DNA from: Streptosporangium sp. NBC_01755
Lineage (GTDB): Bacteria; Actinomycetota; Actinomycetes; Streptosporangiales; Streptosporangiaceae
Assembly: GCF_035917995.1 (NCBI RefSeq)
Contig: NZ_CP109131.1
Coordinates: 5,022,001 to 5,086,000, forward strand
DNA length: 64,000 nucleotides
Reading direction: 5' to 3'
The position numbers and the translations under genes are program-made. Shown piece after piece: positions 33,487 to 43,146 of the stretch. Each line of letters begins with the position of its first letter. Position 1 is the stretch's first letter. Under the pieces are notes generated by a model. The model did no database searches and was not told the origin of the DNA. It saw only the letters and a list, made by a program, of their open reading frames with translations.

Positions 33487-34149
33487 TCAGACTAGACGCC
33501 AGTCGTGACGCTCCAGAAAGGCGCGCTCTCCAGTGGCGTACTCGATGAAAGCGGTCTGAACCGCCTCCAGGTCGGGAATGTGAGTGCGGAACATCCGGTC
33601 CCGGACGCTGTCCTTGTACTCCAGTTCGTAGCCCGAGATCTCCGGGGAACTCTGGACGAAGTGCTCGCCGAAGACGACCAGCGCCGTGAACGGGTTCTGC
33701 GGGGACATGGTGGCGAGCGCGTCGGAGATGAGCCCCAGATCAGGGGCGACCACGATCATCCCGTCGCCGGTACGCATCTCCATGGTGGGATAGACGCCAC
33801 GCGGAGACAGGTTGTGCACCAGGCCGCGCTGTGGGTCGTAGCAGACCAGCCCGCACTCGGCGGCCAGGGCGAAGACCTCGGCCGCCACCTCGTCGGCCCG
33901 TTCCAGGTCCACGGTGACCAGGGCGAAGTCCGCGGAGAGCGGCTCGGCCTCGGGAAGCCGCTCGACGAACGCCACCACCCCCGGGTGGGTCTCCGCGGGC
34001 TCCTGCTCCCCGGAGAGGGAGGCGCCCGGCTCTTCGGGGCGAAGGCTCACGCCATGCGACTTCCCGTGGCGGAACGTCTGGAAGACGTCCTCCGCGTGTT
34101 CCCTGGTGATCGGCTTGGGCTCGTGCCAGACGGCCAGTTCGAAGCTCAC
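33487..34149 (-). CDS. Conserved-looking hypothetical protein
   Basis: 220 residues from GTG at 34149, with GGAGG eleven bases upstream. I do not recognise the family. It begins FELAVWHEPKPITREHAEDV, which looks like a domain built around short aromatic/acidic motifs, and contains ALVTVDLERADEVAAEVFALAAECGLVCYDPQ (an alpha/beta unit) and GLISDALATMSPQNPFTALVVFGE. Slightly acidic, no signal peptide or membrane segments. Composition and codon use match neighbours, so it is very probably expressed. It lies downstream of mscL on the same strand with ~140 bp between. Confidence 0.72.
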   Translation of the reverse strand: MSFELAVWHEPKPITREHAEDVFQTFRHGKSHGVSLRPEEPGASLSGEQEPAETHPGVVAFVERLPEAEPLSADFALVTVDLERADEVAAEVFALAAECGLVCYDPQRGLVHNLSPRGVYPTMEMRTGDGMIVVAPDLGLISDALATMSPQNPFTALVVFGEHFVQSSPEISGYELEYKDSVRDRMFRTHIPDLEAVQTAFIEYATGERAFLERHDWRLV

Positions 34150-34190
34150 GCCCCCATTGTCCTCCGAAGGATTCTTCCGGCGGACCGGAA

Positions 34191-34300
34191 GGTCGTACAG
34201 CCCTGAAGGAGAGGGCACCTACGCCGAGCTAACACCGCCTTGCGCTTGGCCTCGCCGTAGCCGGTCGTACAGCGCTGGAGGAGAGGGCACCTACGCCGAG
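34191..34300. repeat. 38-bp direct repeat at the 3' end of mscL
   Basis: Copies at 34191-34228 and 34263-34300 share GGTCGTACAGC and GGAGAGGGCACCTACGCCGAG with about three differences. The downstream (higher-coordinate) copy includes the last codons and stop of mscL, so the other copy is a duplicated gene end in the spacer. Confidence 0.88.
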
Positions 34301-34719
34301 GGCTGGTCGGCGAGGGGGACCTGCGACAGCACCGCGGTGCAGAACGCGCAGCGCCTGGCGGCGATCGGGATGTCGCTGAGGCACTCCGGGCACTGCTTCT
34401 CGGTGGCCTCCTTGTCCCGGTCGAAGAAGCCGATCAGCCGGGTCATCGGCATCACGACGAGCCAGTAGATGACCGCGGCGATGATCAGGAAGCTCAGCAG
34501 GTGGTTGATGAAGTCGCCGTACATGAACTGGGCGCCGTTGACCGTGAACACGTACTCCGAGAAGTCTGGTTCCCGGCCGCCGGTGATCGCCCCGATCAAC
34601 GGCGTGATGAGGTCCTTGACCAGAGCCTGCACCAGCCCGCTGAAGGTCGCCCCGACCACGACCGCCACGGCCAGCTCGACGAGGTTCCCTCTCAGTAGGA
34701 ACTTCTTGAATCCACCCAT
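34291..34719 (-). CDS. mscL: Large-conductance mechanosensitive channel with C-terminal zinc-ribbon-like motif
   Basis: 142 residues. The N-terminus GGFKKFLLRGNLVELAVAVVVGATF (S1 helix and first transmembrane segment) and GLVQALVKDLITPLIGAITGG are classic MscL; the second transmembrane helix is FLIIAAVIYWLVVMPMTRL. MscL opens under membrane tension to release solutes in hypo-osmotic shock. The C-terminus replaces the usual acidic bundle with CPECLSDIPIAARRCAFC, a double CxxC likely to bind zinc. ATG at 34719 is preceded by GAGGAA. Divergent from the SARP regulator. Confidence 0.94.
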   Translation of the reverse strand: MGGFKKFLLRGNLVELAVAVVVGATFSGLVQALVKDLITPLIGAITGGREPDFSEYVFTVNGAQFMYGDFINHLLSFLIIAAVIYWLVVMPMTRLIGFFDRDKEATEKQCPECLSDIPIAARRCAFCTAVLSQVPLADQPSA

Positions 34720-34949
34720 TTCCTCATGTCCTCTACTCGTAAAGAAGGGCCGCTGCCCGGGGAGGGCGGCGACCAGAGCTCCGTTGTTTTTCCGGCAGTC
34801 CACCAGGGCCCCTGATGGGTGGTCTGGACGGAGGTTAACGCGTCCGGTTGAGGATATGCGGGGATGCACGCCTCGGCGCCGTCACGAGTTGGACGGGACA
34901 GGTGGTACGAAAGGTTACTATCGGCGCAGTTCGCGAGCGAGGTGGCCGG

Positions 34950-37900
34950 ATGGATTTTCGTGTGCTTGGCCCGGTCGGGGTGATCGCCGATGGTGGGGTG
35001 GCGGTGGACATCGGCCCCTATCAGCAGCGGCTGGTGCTGGCCATGTGCGTCCTTTCGGCCCCGCGGCCGGTTGGGCCGAACCGGATGATCGACGCGCTCT
35101 GGGAGGGCGATCCCCCTCCGGGGGCGCTCAACACCGTGCAGGCGTACGTCTCCAAGCTCCGCCGTGTCTTCGAGCCGGGCAGGCCGAGGGAGGTGCCCCC
35201 GAAGGTCCTGACCAGCAGGCCGGGAGGATATGTCCTGGACGTCCCCGAAACCGCGATCGACCTGGGCAGGGTACGGGGACACGTGGCCGGGGGCAGGAGC
35301 CTGGGCGCGGCGGGTGACCACGAGGGGGCGGTGCGGGAGCTGCGGCTGGCCCTGGGGGAGTGGAGCGGGGACCCGCTTGAGGATCTCCCGGGCTCCTCCT
35401 GGGCGGCGGAGGAGAGCGCGCACCTGGTCGAGCTGCGACTGACGATCGAGGAGGACCTGGCCGAGGCGGAGCTCGCGCTCGGCCGGGGGGCGTCGGTGAC
35501 GGCCGGGCTGGCCAAGCTGGTCGGTGCCCATCCGTTCAGGGAGCGGCTGCGGGCGCTCGCCGCCCACGCGCTCTACCAGGCGGGACGGCAGGCGGACGCG
35601 CTCGGCCTGCTCGCCGAGGGGCGCCGGGTGCTGATGGAGGATCTTGGACTGGACCCCGACCCCTGGTCGAGGGAGATGGAGCGGCGCATTCTCGGCCAGG
35701 ATCCCGAGCTGAGGCCCAGGCGTACGGCGGAGGTGGGCGCGGCGGCGGGTGCGGCCGACGCGGGGAAGACGGCCGCCGTGACGGAGGCGGCCAATACGGA
35801 GGCGGCCAATACGGCGGAGAAGGCCGGTACGGCGGAGACGACGGGTGCCGGGGAAGCGGCGGCGGAGCCGGCCGGGCAGGAGAAAGGCACCGGACTGGTG
35901 GGCCGGGGGGCGGAGGCAGGGGTGCTGGCGCGGGCGGTCTCCGGGGACGGGCACCGGGTGGTGCTGCTCGCCGGGGAGCCTGGCATCGGCAAGACCAGCC
36001 TCGCCGAGCACGCGGCCGACGTCGCGCGGGCGCGGGGCCGGCGGGTGGTATGGGGCCGTTGCTGGGACGGCACCGGCGCGCCACCCTACTGGCCCTGGAC
36101 GCAGGCGGTGCAGGACCTGGTCGGCAGGGATGGCGAACTGGCGCAACTCGCCAGAGCCGGAACCGGGACCGGAGCAGGGACCGAAACCGGGCAGATCGAA
36201 GGCGGGACCGGGACCGGGAGCGGAGCCGGGCAGGCCGGAGGCGGGCAGATCGGGCGGATCGGGACGGAAGGGTGGGCCGAGCGAACCGGGCAAGCGGGGC
36301 AAAGAGGGCAGTCTGGGCGGTTTGCGTTGTACGAGGCGTTCGCCCGGCTGCTGAACGAGCACGGCCGGGTGCTGGTGGTCCTCGACGACCTCCAGTGGGC
36401 GGACACCTCGTCGCTGCGGCTGCTGGAGTTCCTGGCCTCCACCCGGCTCTGCCCGGAGCTGACGGTCGTGGCCACGTACCGCGACACCGACGTACGCCCC
36501 GGCGAGCCGCTGGAGCACACCCTCGGCGTGCTGCGCCGGCTGCCGCACGTGCGGCGGCTCCTGCTGCGCGGCCTGGCAGATGAGGAGATCCGCGAGTATC
36601 TGGGACGGGCCGGCGCCGACCCCGGCCGGGCGGCGGAGATGGGCAGGCTGACCGCGGGCAACCCGTTCTTCCTGGGCGAGGTGCTGCAGCTGGGGGAGAC
36701 CCCCGAGGCGCTCTCGGACGTGGTGCGCGGCCGGATGGCCCACCTGCCGCCCGACACCGAGGAGGTGCTGACCGTCGCGGCGCTGCTGGGCAGAGAGGCG
36801 GCGACCGACATCCTGACGCGCGTGGCGGAGCTGCCCGAGGGGCGGGTGCTCGACATCGTCGACGCCGCCGTGGGGGCCCGGCTGCTGGTCGAGGGGGAGG
36901 GGCCGAGCTGCCGGTTCGTGCACGACATCGTCCGTGACGTGCTGCGTGAGGCGCTGCCGCCGCTGCGTCGCAGGAGACTGCACGCACGGATCGCCGAGGT
37001 GCTTGAGGAGCGGAACGGGACGCGGCTGACCGAGATCGCCCACCACTACCGAGAGGGCCTGCTGACCCCCGCGATGGCGGGCAGGGCCATCGGCTACACC
37101 CGGCGCGCGGCGGCCCAGGCGACCGCGCAGTTCGCCCACGAGGACGCGGCGGAAAGCCTGGAACGGGCGATCGCGATGATCGACTGGCTGCCCGGGCCCG
37201 ACAACGGGCTCCGCTGCGACCTCCTGCTGGACCTGGCCGAGGCGCAGGCGGCCGCGGGGATGAGCGGCGCGGCCCGCGCCTCACTGGAGGCCACCGCGCA
37301 GCTCGCCGAGGAGCTCGGCGACGACAACCGGCTGGCCAGGGCGGTGCTGGGGTTCTCCAACCCGATCTATCTGGCCATGTACGAGGAGATGACCGGCATC
37401 GACAGGCTGGCCGGGCGCATCGACCGGGTGCTCGCCTCCGACCTCGCCGGGGACTCGCCGTGGCGGGCCCAGCTGCTCGCCGCCGCCGCGCTGACCGGCT
37501 CCACCCTGCGGCCCGTCGAGCAGAGTGTGCAGATGGCGGAGGAGGCGGTGCGGCTGGCCCGACGCACCGGGGAGGACCAGACCCTGTCCAGGACGCTGAT
37601 CGCCCTGGAGATCCTGCTGCGCTCCGGCCACGACCACGACCACCGGCGGGCGGTCGTCGCCGAGATCGTGGACATCGGCCGCCGCACCGGCGACCTGGCC
37701 ACCGAGTGGATCGGCAGGGAGAGCGAGTACGTCGAGCTGAACGCCCAGGGCGCCGCCGGGCCGGCCGCGGAGTCGCTGGCCTGGCTGCGGGAGAGCGCGG
37801 AAAGGCTCAGGCTCCCCTCGATGGTCAGCCTGGCCGCCTGGCAGCGCGCGGTCCACGCCTACCTGGCCGGACGGTTCGCCGACGCGCTCGCCGAGGCCGA

Positions 37901-38450
37901 CGCGTCCGGCACGGCACACCCGGAGGGGGCGCTGGGCCGGGGCGACGCGCTGCTGCGGCGGGAGACGTTCCGCTTCCTCTCCCTGCGGGCGGCGGGCGAG
38001 GCGGGCGAGGCGCTCGCGCTGTCCGGTGAGATGCTCGCCCACCGCCCAGGGCAGAGCCCCTGGCGGATCCTGCGCTGCCTGGCCCTGATCGACCTGGGCA
38101 GGACGGACGAGGCGCGGGAGGCCTTCGCCGAACTCGCCCGCGACGGCTTCGCGGCACTCGGCCCCGAGCTGGCCTACCGGTTCGTACCGGACGCCGTCAG
38201 TGAGATCTGCGCGGCGCTCGGCGACGAGGCCGCGGGGAAGGTCCTGTACCGCAGGCTCGCCCCGAACACGGGCCGGCTGCTGGGCTGGTCGCTGACCGAC
38301 CTGTGCCTGGCCCGGCTGGCCCTGCTCGACGGTGACGAGGAGCGGGCCGGGGCCCATCTGCGGGCGGCGGAGGCGTTCGCCGCAGCGGCGGGGCTGCGCG
38401 TGTACGAACCCGCGCTCCGCGCGCTGGCCGGTGCGCTTCGGCCGACCTGA
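34950..38450 (+). CDS. SARP-family regulator with AAA/NB-ARC-like ATPase and TPR region
   Basis: 1166 residues from ATG at 34950 (GAGGTGG upstream). N-terminal OmpR-type winged helix (1-95, VLGPVGVIADGGVAVDIGPY, LVLAMCVLSAPRPV) and BTAD domain (100-245, ending ALGLLAEGRRVLMEDLGLDP) are the SARP signature of activators of secondary metabolism. An Ala/Thr/Glu linker follows (~260-310), then an AAA_16-type ATPase with Walker A GEPGIGKTSL (~345) and Walker B VVLDDLQWAD (~475). The ATPase is interrupted at ~405-455 by a Gly/Thr-rich low-complexity insert. The remainder is helical TPR-like repeats. No biosynthetic cluster is adjacent, so the target is unknown. Confidence 0.92.
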   Translation: MDFRVLGPVGVIADGGVAVDIGPYQQRLVLAMCVLSAPRPVGPNRMIDALWEGDPPPGALNTVQAYVSKLRRVFEPGRPREVPPKVLTSRPGGYVLDVPETAIDLGRVRGHVAGGRSLGAAGDHEGAVRELRLALGEWSGDPLEDLPGSSWAAEESAHLVELRLTIEEDLAEAELALGRGASVTAGLAKLVGAHPFRERLRALAAHALYQAGRQADALGLLAEGRRVLMEDLGLDPDPWSREMERRILGQDPELRPRRTAEVGAAAGAADAGKTAAVTEAANTEAANTAEKAGTAETTGAGEAAAEPAGQEKGTGLVGRGAEAGVLARAVSGDGHRVVLLAGEPGIGKTSLAEHAADVARARGRRVVWGRCWDGTGAPPYWPWTQAVQDLVGRDGELAQLARAGTGTGAGTETGQIEGGTGTGSGAGQAGGGQIGRIGTEGWAERTGQAGQRGQSGRFALYEAFARLLNEHGRVLVVLDDLQWADTSSLRLLEFLASTRLCPELTVVATYRDTDVRPGEPLEHTLGVLRRLPHVRRLLLRGLADEEIREYLGRAGADPGRAAEMGRLTAGNPFFLGEVLQLGETPEALSDVVRGRMAHLPPDTEEVLTVAALLGREAATDILTRVAELPEGRVLDIVDAAVGARLLVEGEGPSCRFVHDIVRDVLREALPPLRRRRLHARIAEVLEERNGTRLTEIAHHYREGLLTPAMAGRAIGYTRRAAAQATAQFAHEDAAESLERAIAMIDWLPGPDNGLRCDLLLDLAEAQAAAGMSGAARASLEATAQLAEELGDDNRLARAVLGFSNPIYLAMYEEMTGIDRLAGRIDRVLASDLAGDSPWRAQLLAAAALTGSTLRPVEQSVQMAEEAVRLARRTGEDQTLSRTLIALEILLRSGHDHDHRRAVVAEIVDIGRRTGDLATEWIGRESEYVELNAQGAAGPAAESLAWLRESAERLRLPSMVSLAAWQRAVHAYLAGRFADALAEADASGTAHPEGALGRGDALLRRETFRFLSLRAAGEAGEALALSGEMLAHRPGQSPWRILRCLALIDLGRTDEAREAFAELARDGFAALGPELAYRFVPDAVSEICAALGDEAAGKVLYRRLAPNTGRLLGWSLTDLCLARLALLDGDEERAGAHLRAAEAFAAAAGLRVYEPALRALAGALRPT

Positions 38451-38567
38451 CCCGGGCTCGTCGCCGCATACCGCCGGGTAACTCCGAGATCACTGTTACA
38501 GGAGTGAAAATGTGCGCATGTCCCGGCTGAAACAGGGCATATTTGTTCACCGCTGAAGGGCGGTGTA

Positions 38568-40673
38568 ATGATCGAGATCTGGCCGGGTGATCCCTATCCT
38601 CTCGGGGCCACCTACGACGGCGCGGGGACCAACTTCGCGCTTTTCACCGAGGTCGCCGAACGCGTCGAGCTGTGCCTGTTCGACGAGGAGAACCAGGAGA
38701 CGCGGGTCAACTTCACCGAATGCGAGGGTTTCGTCTGGCACGGATACCTGCCCGGCGTCGGTCCGGGACAGCGGTACGGCTACCGCGTGCACGGCCCGTA
38801 CGATCCGCGGAGGGGGCAGCGGTGCAATCCGGCCAAGCTCCTGCTCGACCCGTACGCCAAGGCGATCGAGGGGGAGGTGAACTGGGACGAGGCGGTGTAC
38901 GGCTACCGCTTCGGTGATCCGGAGAGCCGTAACGACGACGACTCGGCCCCGTTCATGCCGCACTCCATCGTGATCAATCCGTTCTTCGGGTGGGGGCACG
39001 ATCGGCCGCCGAGCACGCCGTACCACAACACGGTGATCTACGAGGCGCACGTCAAGGGTCTGACGATCAATCATCCGAAGATCCCCGAGCGGATCCGCGG
39101 CACCTACGCGGCGATCGGGCATCCGGAGATCATCGATCACCTGACCGCCCTCGGGGTGACGGCGATCGAGCTCATGCCGGTACACCAGTTCGTCACCGAC
39201 CACGTCCTCGCCGATCGGGGGCTGACGAACTACTGGGGCTACAACAGCATCGGGTTCTTCGCCCCGCACAACGCCTACTCCAGCACCGGGCAGCGCGGCG
39301 GGCAGGTACTGGAGTTCAAGGCCATGGTCAAGGCCCTGCACGAGGCGAACATCGAGGTCATCCTCGACGTGGTCTACAACCACACGGCCGAGGGCAACCA
39401 CCTGGGCCCGACGCTGAGCATGCGGGGCATCGACAACACCGACTACTACCGCCTGGTCGACGACGACAAGCGCTACTACCTGGACACCACGGGCACCGGC
39501 AACAGCCTGTTCATGCGCTCCCCGCACGTGCTTCAAATGATCATGGATTCGCTCCGCTACTGGGTCATCGAGATGCACGTGGACGGTTTCAGGTTCGACC
39601 TGGCCGCGACGCTGGCGCGGGAACTGCACGAGGTCGACCGGCTGAGCGCCTTCTTCGACCTGGTCCAGCAGGACCCGGTGCTGTCGCAGGTCAAGCTGAT
39701 CGCCGAGCCGTGGGACCTCGGCCCCGGCGGCTACCAGGTGGGCAACTTCCCCGCCAGGTGGACCGAGTGGAACGGCATGTACCGCGACACGATCCGCGAC
39801 CTGTGGCGGGGTGAGCCCGCCTCGCTGCCCGAGTTCGCCTCCAGGCTGACCGGCTCCAGCGACCTCTACCAGGACGACAGCCGACGCCCCGCCGCCTCCA
39901 TCAACTTCGTCACCTGCCACGACGGGTTCACCCTGCAGGATCTCGTCTCCTACAACGGCAAGCACAACGAGGCCAACGGCGAGGACAACCGGGACGGCAC
40001 CGACGACAACCGCTCCTGGAACTGCGGTGAGGAAGGGCCCGCCTCGCTGGCCGTCGAGTCCCTGCGCGAGCAGCAGAAGCGCAACTTCCTGACCACTCTT
40101 TTCCTGTCCCAGGGCGTTCCGATGATTTCCCACGGTGACGAGTTGGGCCGTACCCAGCGGGGCAACAACAACGGGTACTGCCAGGACAACGAACTGAGCT
40201 GGGTCGACTGGTCCGACGTCAGGGAGAACTGGCTGCTGCTCGAGTTCACCCGGCGGCTGGCCAAGCTCCGCGCCGACCACCCGGTCTTCCGGCGGCGTAG
40301 GTTCTTCTACGGGCGGCCCGTACGCGGTTCGGAGGAGAACCTCAGCGACATCGCCTGGCTCACTCCGAGAGGGGAGAAGATGACCGATGCCGACTGGAAC
40401 GTTGGCTACGCCAGGTCGCTGGCCGTCTTCCTGAACGGTGAGGCCATCACCGAGCCCGACCGCAGGGGGCGGCAGATCGTCGACGACTCGTTCCTGCTGC
40501 TGTTCAACGCCCACCACGACGTCATCAAGTTCACCCTTCCGAAGGACTACGGTGAGATGTGGCTGACCGAGATCGACACGGCGATGCCGATCATGGTTGA
40601 CAGCCGGGTCTGCCGGGCCGGAGAGAGCGTGCCGGTGGTCGGCCGCTCGGTGCGGGTGTTGCGCCGTGTCTGA
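38568..40673 (+). CDS. glgX: Glycogen debranching enzyme
   Basis: 701 residues, usual GlgX length. An N-terminal CBM48 (PLGATYDGAGTNFALFTEVA) precedes a GH13 barrel with nucleophile Asp in DGFRFDLA (~344), acid Glu in IAEPWDLG (~379) and HD in VTCHDGFTLQDL (~450). The GlgX-specific NGYCQDNELSWVDW is present. It hydrolyses alpha-1,6 branches, supplying linear maltooligosaccharides for TreY/TreZ, the next two genes. The glgX stop overlaps the treY start by eight bases, so the three form a coupled operon. Confidence 0.96.
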   Translation: MIEIWPGDPYPLGATYDGAGTNFALFTEVAERVELCLFDEENQETRVNFTECEGFVWHGYLPGVGPGQRYGYRVHGPYDPRRGQRCNPAKLLLDPYAKAIEGEVNWDEAVYGYRFGDPESRNDDDSAPFMPHSIVINPFFGWGHDRPPSTPYHNTVIYEAHVKGLTINHPKIPERIRGTYAAIGHPEIIDHLTALGVTAIELMPVHQFVTDHVLADRGLTNYWGYNSIGFFAPHNAYSSTGQRGGQVLEFKAMVKALHEANIEVILDVVYNHTAEGNHLGPTLSMRGIDNTDYYRLVDDDKRYYLDTTGTGNSLFMRSPHVLQMIMDSLRYWVIEMHVDGFRFDLAATLARELHEVDRLSAFFDLVQQDPVLSQVKLIAEPWDLGPGGYQVGNFPARWTEWNGMYRDTIRDLWRGEPASLPEFASRLTGSSDLYQDDSRRPAASINFVTCHDGFTLQDLVSYNGKHNEANGEDNRDGTDDNRSWNCGEEGPASLAVESLREQQKRNFLTTLFLSQGVPMISHGDELGRTQRGNNNGYCQDNELSWVDWSDVRENWLLLEFTRRLAKLRADHPVFRRRRFFYGRPVRGSEENLSDIAWLTPRGEKMTDADWNVGYARSLAVFLNGEAITEPDRRGRQIVDDSFLLLFNAHHDVIKFTLPKDYGEMWLTEIDTAMPIMVDSRVCRAGESVPVVGRSVRVLRRV

Positions 40674-43143
40674 GCCCGTCAAGCAGCCCACGCCCGAGCC
40701 CGTGCCCGCTCCCCTGGAGCCCGCGCCCGGCGTGGTCCCGCCCGAGCCCGTGCCCGGTGTCGTACCGCGAGAGCCGGCGCCCGGTGTGATCCCGCAGCAG
40801 GTCGCCCACGACGAGATCCTGCTGGAATCCGGGGCACTGTTCGGCGAGGACGTGCCGGATCCGGTGGAGCTCCCCGAGGAGGTGCCCGAGCCCCCGCCGT
40901 CGCCCGGCTCGTACGAGGTGCCGGTCTCGACCTACCGGCTCCAGCTGACCCCCGACTTCGGGTTCGACAAGGCGGCCGAGCTGGCCCCGTACCTGCGGGA
41001 CCTGGGGGTGAGCCACGTCTACCTGTCGCCGATCCTGCAGGCCGTGCCGGAGTCGCGGCACGGCTACGACGTGACCGATCACTCGCGCGTCCGCGAGGAG
41101 TTCGGCGGCATCGAGGGCCTGCGGCGGATGTCGGATACGCTCGCCCAGCACGGGATCGGCATCGTCGTCGACATCGTGCCCAACCACATGACGGTCCCGG
41201 TGCCCGAGTCGGGCAACGCGCAGCTGTGGTCGGTGCTCAAGGAAGGGCGGAAGTCACCGTACGCGCCCTGGTTCGACATCGACTGGTCCGGTGGCGACGG
41301 CAGGGTGAACATGCCGGTGCTCGGCGACTCGGGGGAGGCGGTGGTCGACGGCGACGTGCTGCGCTACCACGACCATGTCTTCCCGCTGCCCGACGCGAAC
41401 TACCGGCTGGTCGACTGGCGGCGCGGACCCGGCTACCGCCGGTTCTTCGACGTGTCCTCGCTGATCGGGTTGCGGGTGGAGGACCCGGAGGTGTTCGACG
41501 CCACGCACGCCGTCATCCTCTCGCTCGTCCAGGAGGGGATCATCAAGGGGCTGCGGGTGGATCACCCCGACGGGCTCGCCGAGCCGCGCGGCTACCTGTC
41601 GCGGCTGCGCGCCGTCTCGGGCGTGTGGACCGTTGCGGAGAAGATCCTGATCGGCTCCGAGCGGTTGCCCGCGGACTGGGAGTGCGACGGCACCACCGGC
41701 TACGAGGTGCTCAACCGGATCACCGGGCTGTTCGTCGACCCGTCGGGGAGGGAGCCGCTGGTGGAGCTGTTCACCCGGCAGACCGGCATGCCCTCCAGCT
41801 ACGCCGCGGTCGTCCGGGAGTCCAAGGCGGAGGTGCTGAGCCTGTTCTTCGGCTCGGAGATCGACAGGTTGCACGCCGTCGTCGGCTCCGACCGCCGGAC
41901 GCTGGTGGAGCTGCTCGCCGCGATGCCGGTCTACCGGGCCTACGCGGTGCCGGGCGAGCCGGTGCCCGAGATCTCGGCCGAGATCGTCGAGGAGGCCGGA
42001 CGGGTCGCCGCGGGGCGGCTGCCCGAGGGCGCTCCGGTGGCGGAGGTCGTCCGGCGGGTGCTGGCCGGGCCCGCCGAGGCGATCACCCGCTTCCAGCAGA
42101 CCTGCGGTCCGGTGATGGCCAAGGGGGTGGAGGACACCGCCCTCTACCGCTGGTACCCGCTGGCCTGCCTGAACGAGGTGGGCGGCGAGCCCGACAGGTT
42201 CGGCGAGCCGGTCGAGGAGTTCCACGCGTTCTGCCGGCGGATGTCGCCGGGCACGATGACGACGCTGTCCACCCACGACACCAAGCGCTCAGAGGACGTA
42301 CGGGCCCGGCTGGCCGTGCTGTCCGAGCTTCCGGGAGAGTGGGCGGCGGCGGTCGGCGAGTGGTCCTCGAAGGTCTCCTTCGACCCGGCCCTGGACTACC
42401 TGGCCTGGCAGAATCTGATGGCCTCCTGGCCGATCGGTCCCGACAGGTTCTTCGACTACCTGTTCAAGGCGGCCCGCGAGGCCAAGACCTCGATCTCCTG
42501 GGCCACCCCCGACCCGGCCTACGAGCGCGGCATCCGCGACTTCGTCACCCGGGCCATCGAGGAGTGCGGCGCCTCGGTCGAGGAGTTCGCCGCGAGGATC
42601 GAGCCGTATGCCAGGTCCAACTCGCTGGGCCAGAAGCTCGTCCAGCTCATGCTGCCCGGCGTGCCCGACCTCTACTGGGGCAACGAGATCACCGACTTCT
42701 CCCTGGTCGACCCGGACAACCGCCGTCCTGTCGACTTCCCGCTGCGCCGCCGGATGCTCTCGGCGGCGCAGGCGCACGCGAGCCGGGCCCACCCGGAGCA
42801 GGAGCACCCGAGTCCCGCCACGGAGGGCCTGTCATGGGACGAGGCCAAGCTGGCGGTCACCAGCCGGGCGCTGGATCTGCGGCGGAGGCTGGACCCCGAG
42901 GCGCCGTACGTCCCGATCGAGGCCGGAGAGCACGCGATCGCCTTCGCCCGGGGGGATCGGGCGGTGACGGTGGCCACCCGGCTGCCGGTCGGCCTGGAGC
43001 GTTGCGGCGGCTGGGGGAGCAGCACGCTCACCCTGCCGCACGGGACCTGGCGGGACCTGCTCTCCGGTGCCGAGCACACCGGCAGGATCCCGCTCGCCCA
43101 TCTGCTGTCGGTTCACCCCGTCGTACTTCTGGAAAGGGACTGA
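40666..43143 (+). CDS. treY: Maltooligosyltrehalose synthase
   Basis: 825 residues from GTG at 40666, inside the end of glgX. Converts the reducing-end alpha-1,4 bond of maltooligosaccharides into the alpha,alpha-1,1 bond of trehalose. GH13 motifs: VDIVPNHM, GLRVDHPDGLAEP (nucleophile), KILIGSERLP (acid Glu region), STHDTKRSEDVRAR. The conserved start of the family, VPVSTYRLQLTPDFGF, only begins at residue ~86: an 83-residue Pro/Glu-rich extension precedes it, containing three 9-residue repeats of the EPxPGVVPx type. Followed after three bases by treZ. Confidence 0.95.
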   Translation: MSEPVKQPTPEPVPAPLEPAPGVVPPEPVPGVVPREPAPGVIPQQVAHDEILLESGALFGEDVPDPVELPEEVPEPPPSPGSYEVPVSTYRLQLTPDFGFDKAAELAPYLRDLGVSHVYLSPILQAVPESRHGYDVTDHSRVREEFGGIEGLRRMSDTLAQHGIGIVVDIVPNHMTVPVPESGNAQLWSVLKEGRKSPYAPWFDIDWSGGDGRVNMPVLGDSGEAVVDGDVLRYHDHVFPLPDANYRLVDWRRGPGYRRFFDVSSLIGLRVEDPEVFDATHAVILSLVQEGIIKGLRVDHPDGLAEPRGYLSRLRAVSGVWTVAEKILIGSERLPADWECDGTTGYEVLNRITGLFVDPSGREPLVELFTRQTGMPSSYAAVVRESKAEVLSLFFGSEIDRLHAVVGSDRRTLVELLAAMPVYRAYAVPGEPVPEISAEIVEEAGRVAAGRLPEGAPVAEVVRRVLAGPAEAITRFQQTCGPVMAKGVEDTALYRWYPLACLNEVGGEPDRFGEPVEEFHAFCRRMSPGTMTTLSTHDTKRSEDVRARLAVLSELPGEWAAAVGEWSSKVSFDPALDYLAWQNLMASWPIGPDRFFDYLFKAAREAKTSISWATPDPAYERGIRDFVTRAIEECGASVEEFAARIEPYARSNSLGQKLVQLMLPGVPDLYWGNEITDFSLVDPDNRRPVDFPLRRRMLSAAQAHASRAHPEQEHPSPATEGLSWDEAKLAVTSRALDLRRRLDPEAPYVPIEAGEHAIAFARGDRAVTVATRLPVGLERCGGWGSSTLTLPHGTWRDLLSGAEHTGRIPLAHLLSVHPVVLLERD
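40717..40797. repeat. Three 27-bp repeats in the treY 5' end
   Basis: Units at 40717-40743, 40744-40770 and 40771-40797 encode EPAPGVVPP, EPVPGVVPR and EPAPGVIPQ. In-frame expansion of a Pro-rich N-terminal tail. Confidence 0.85.
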
Positions 43144-43146
43144 TCC

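Noticed and set aside
34950..38450. Secondary-metabolite gene cluster around the SARP regulator
   Set aside because: The neighbours are mscL and glycogen/trehalose genes; no polyketide, NRPS or tailoring genes are visible.
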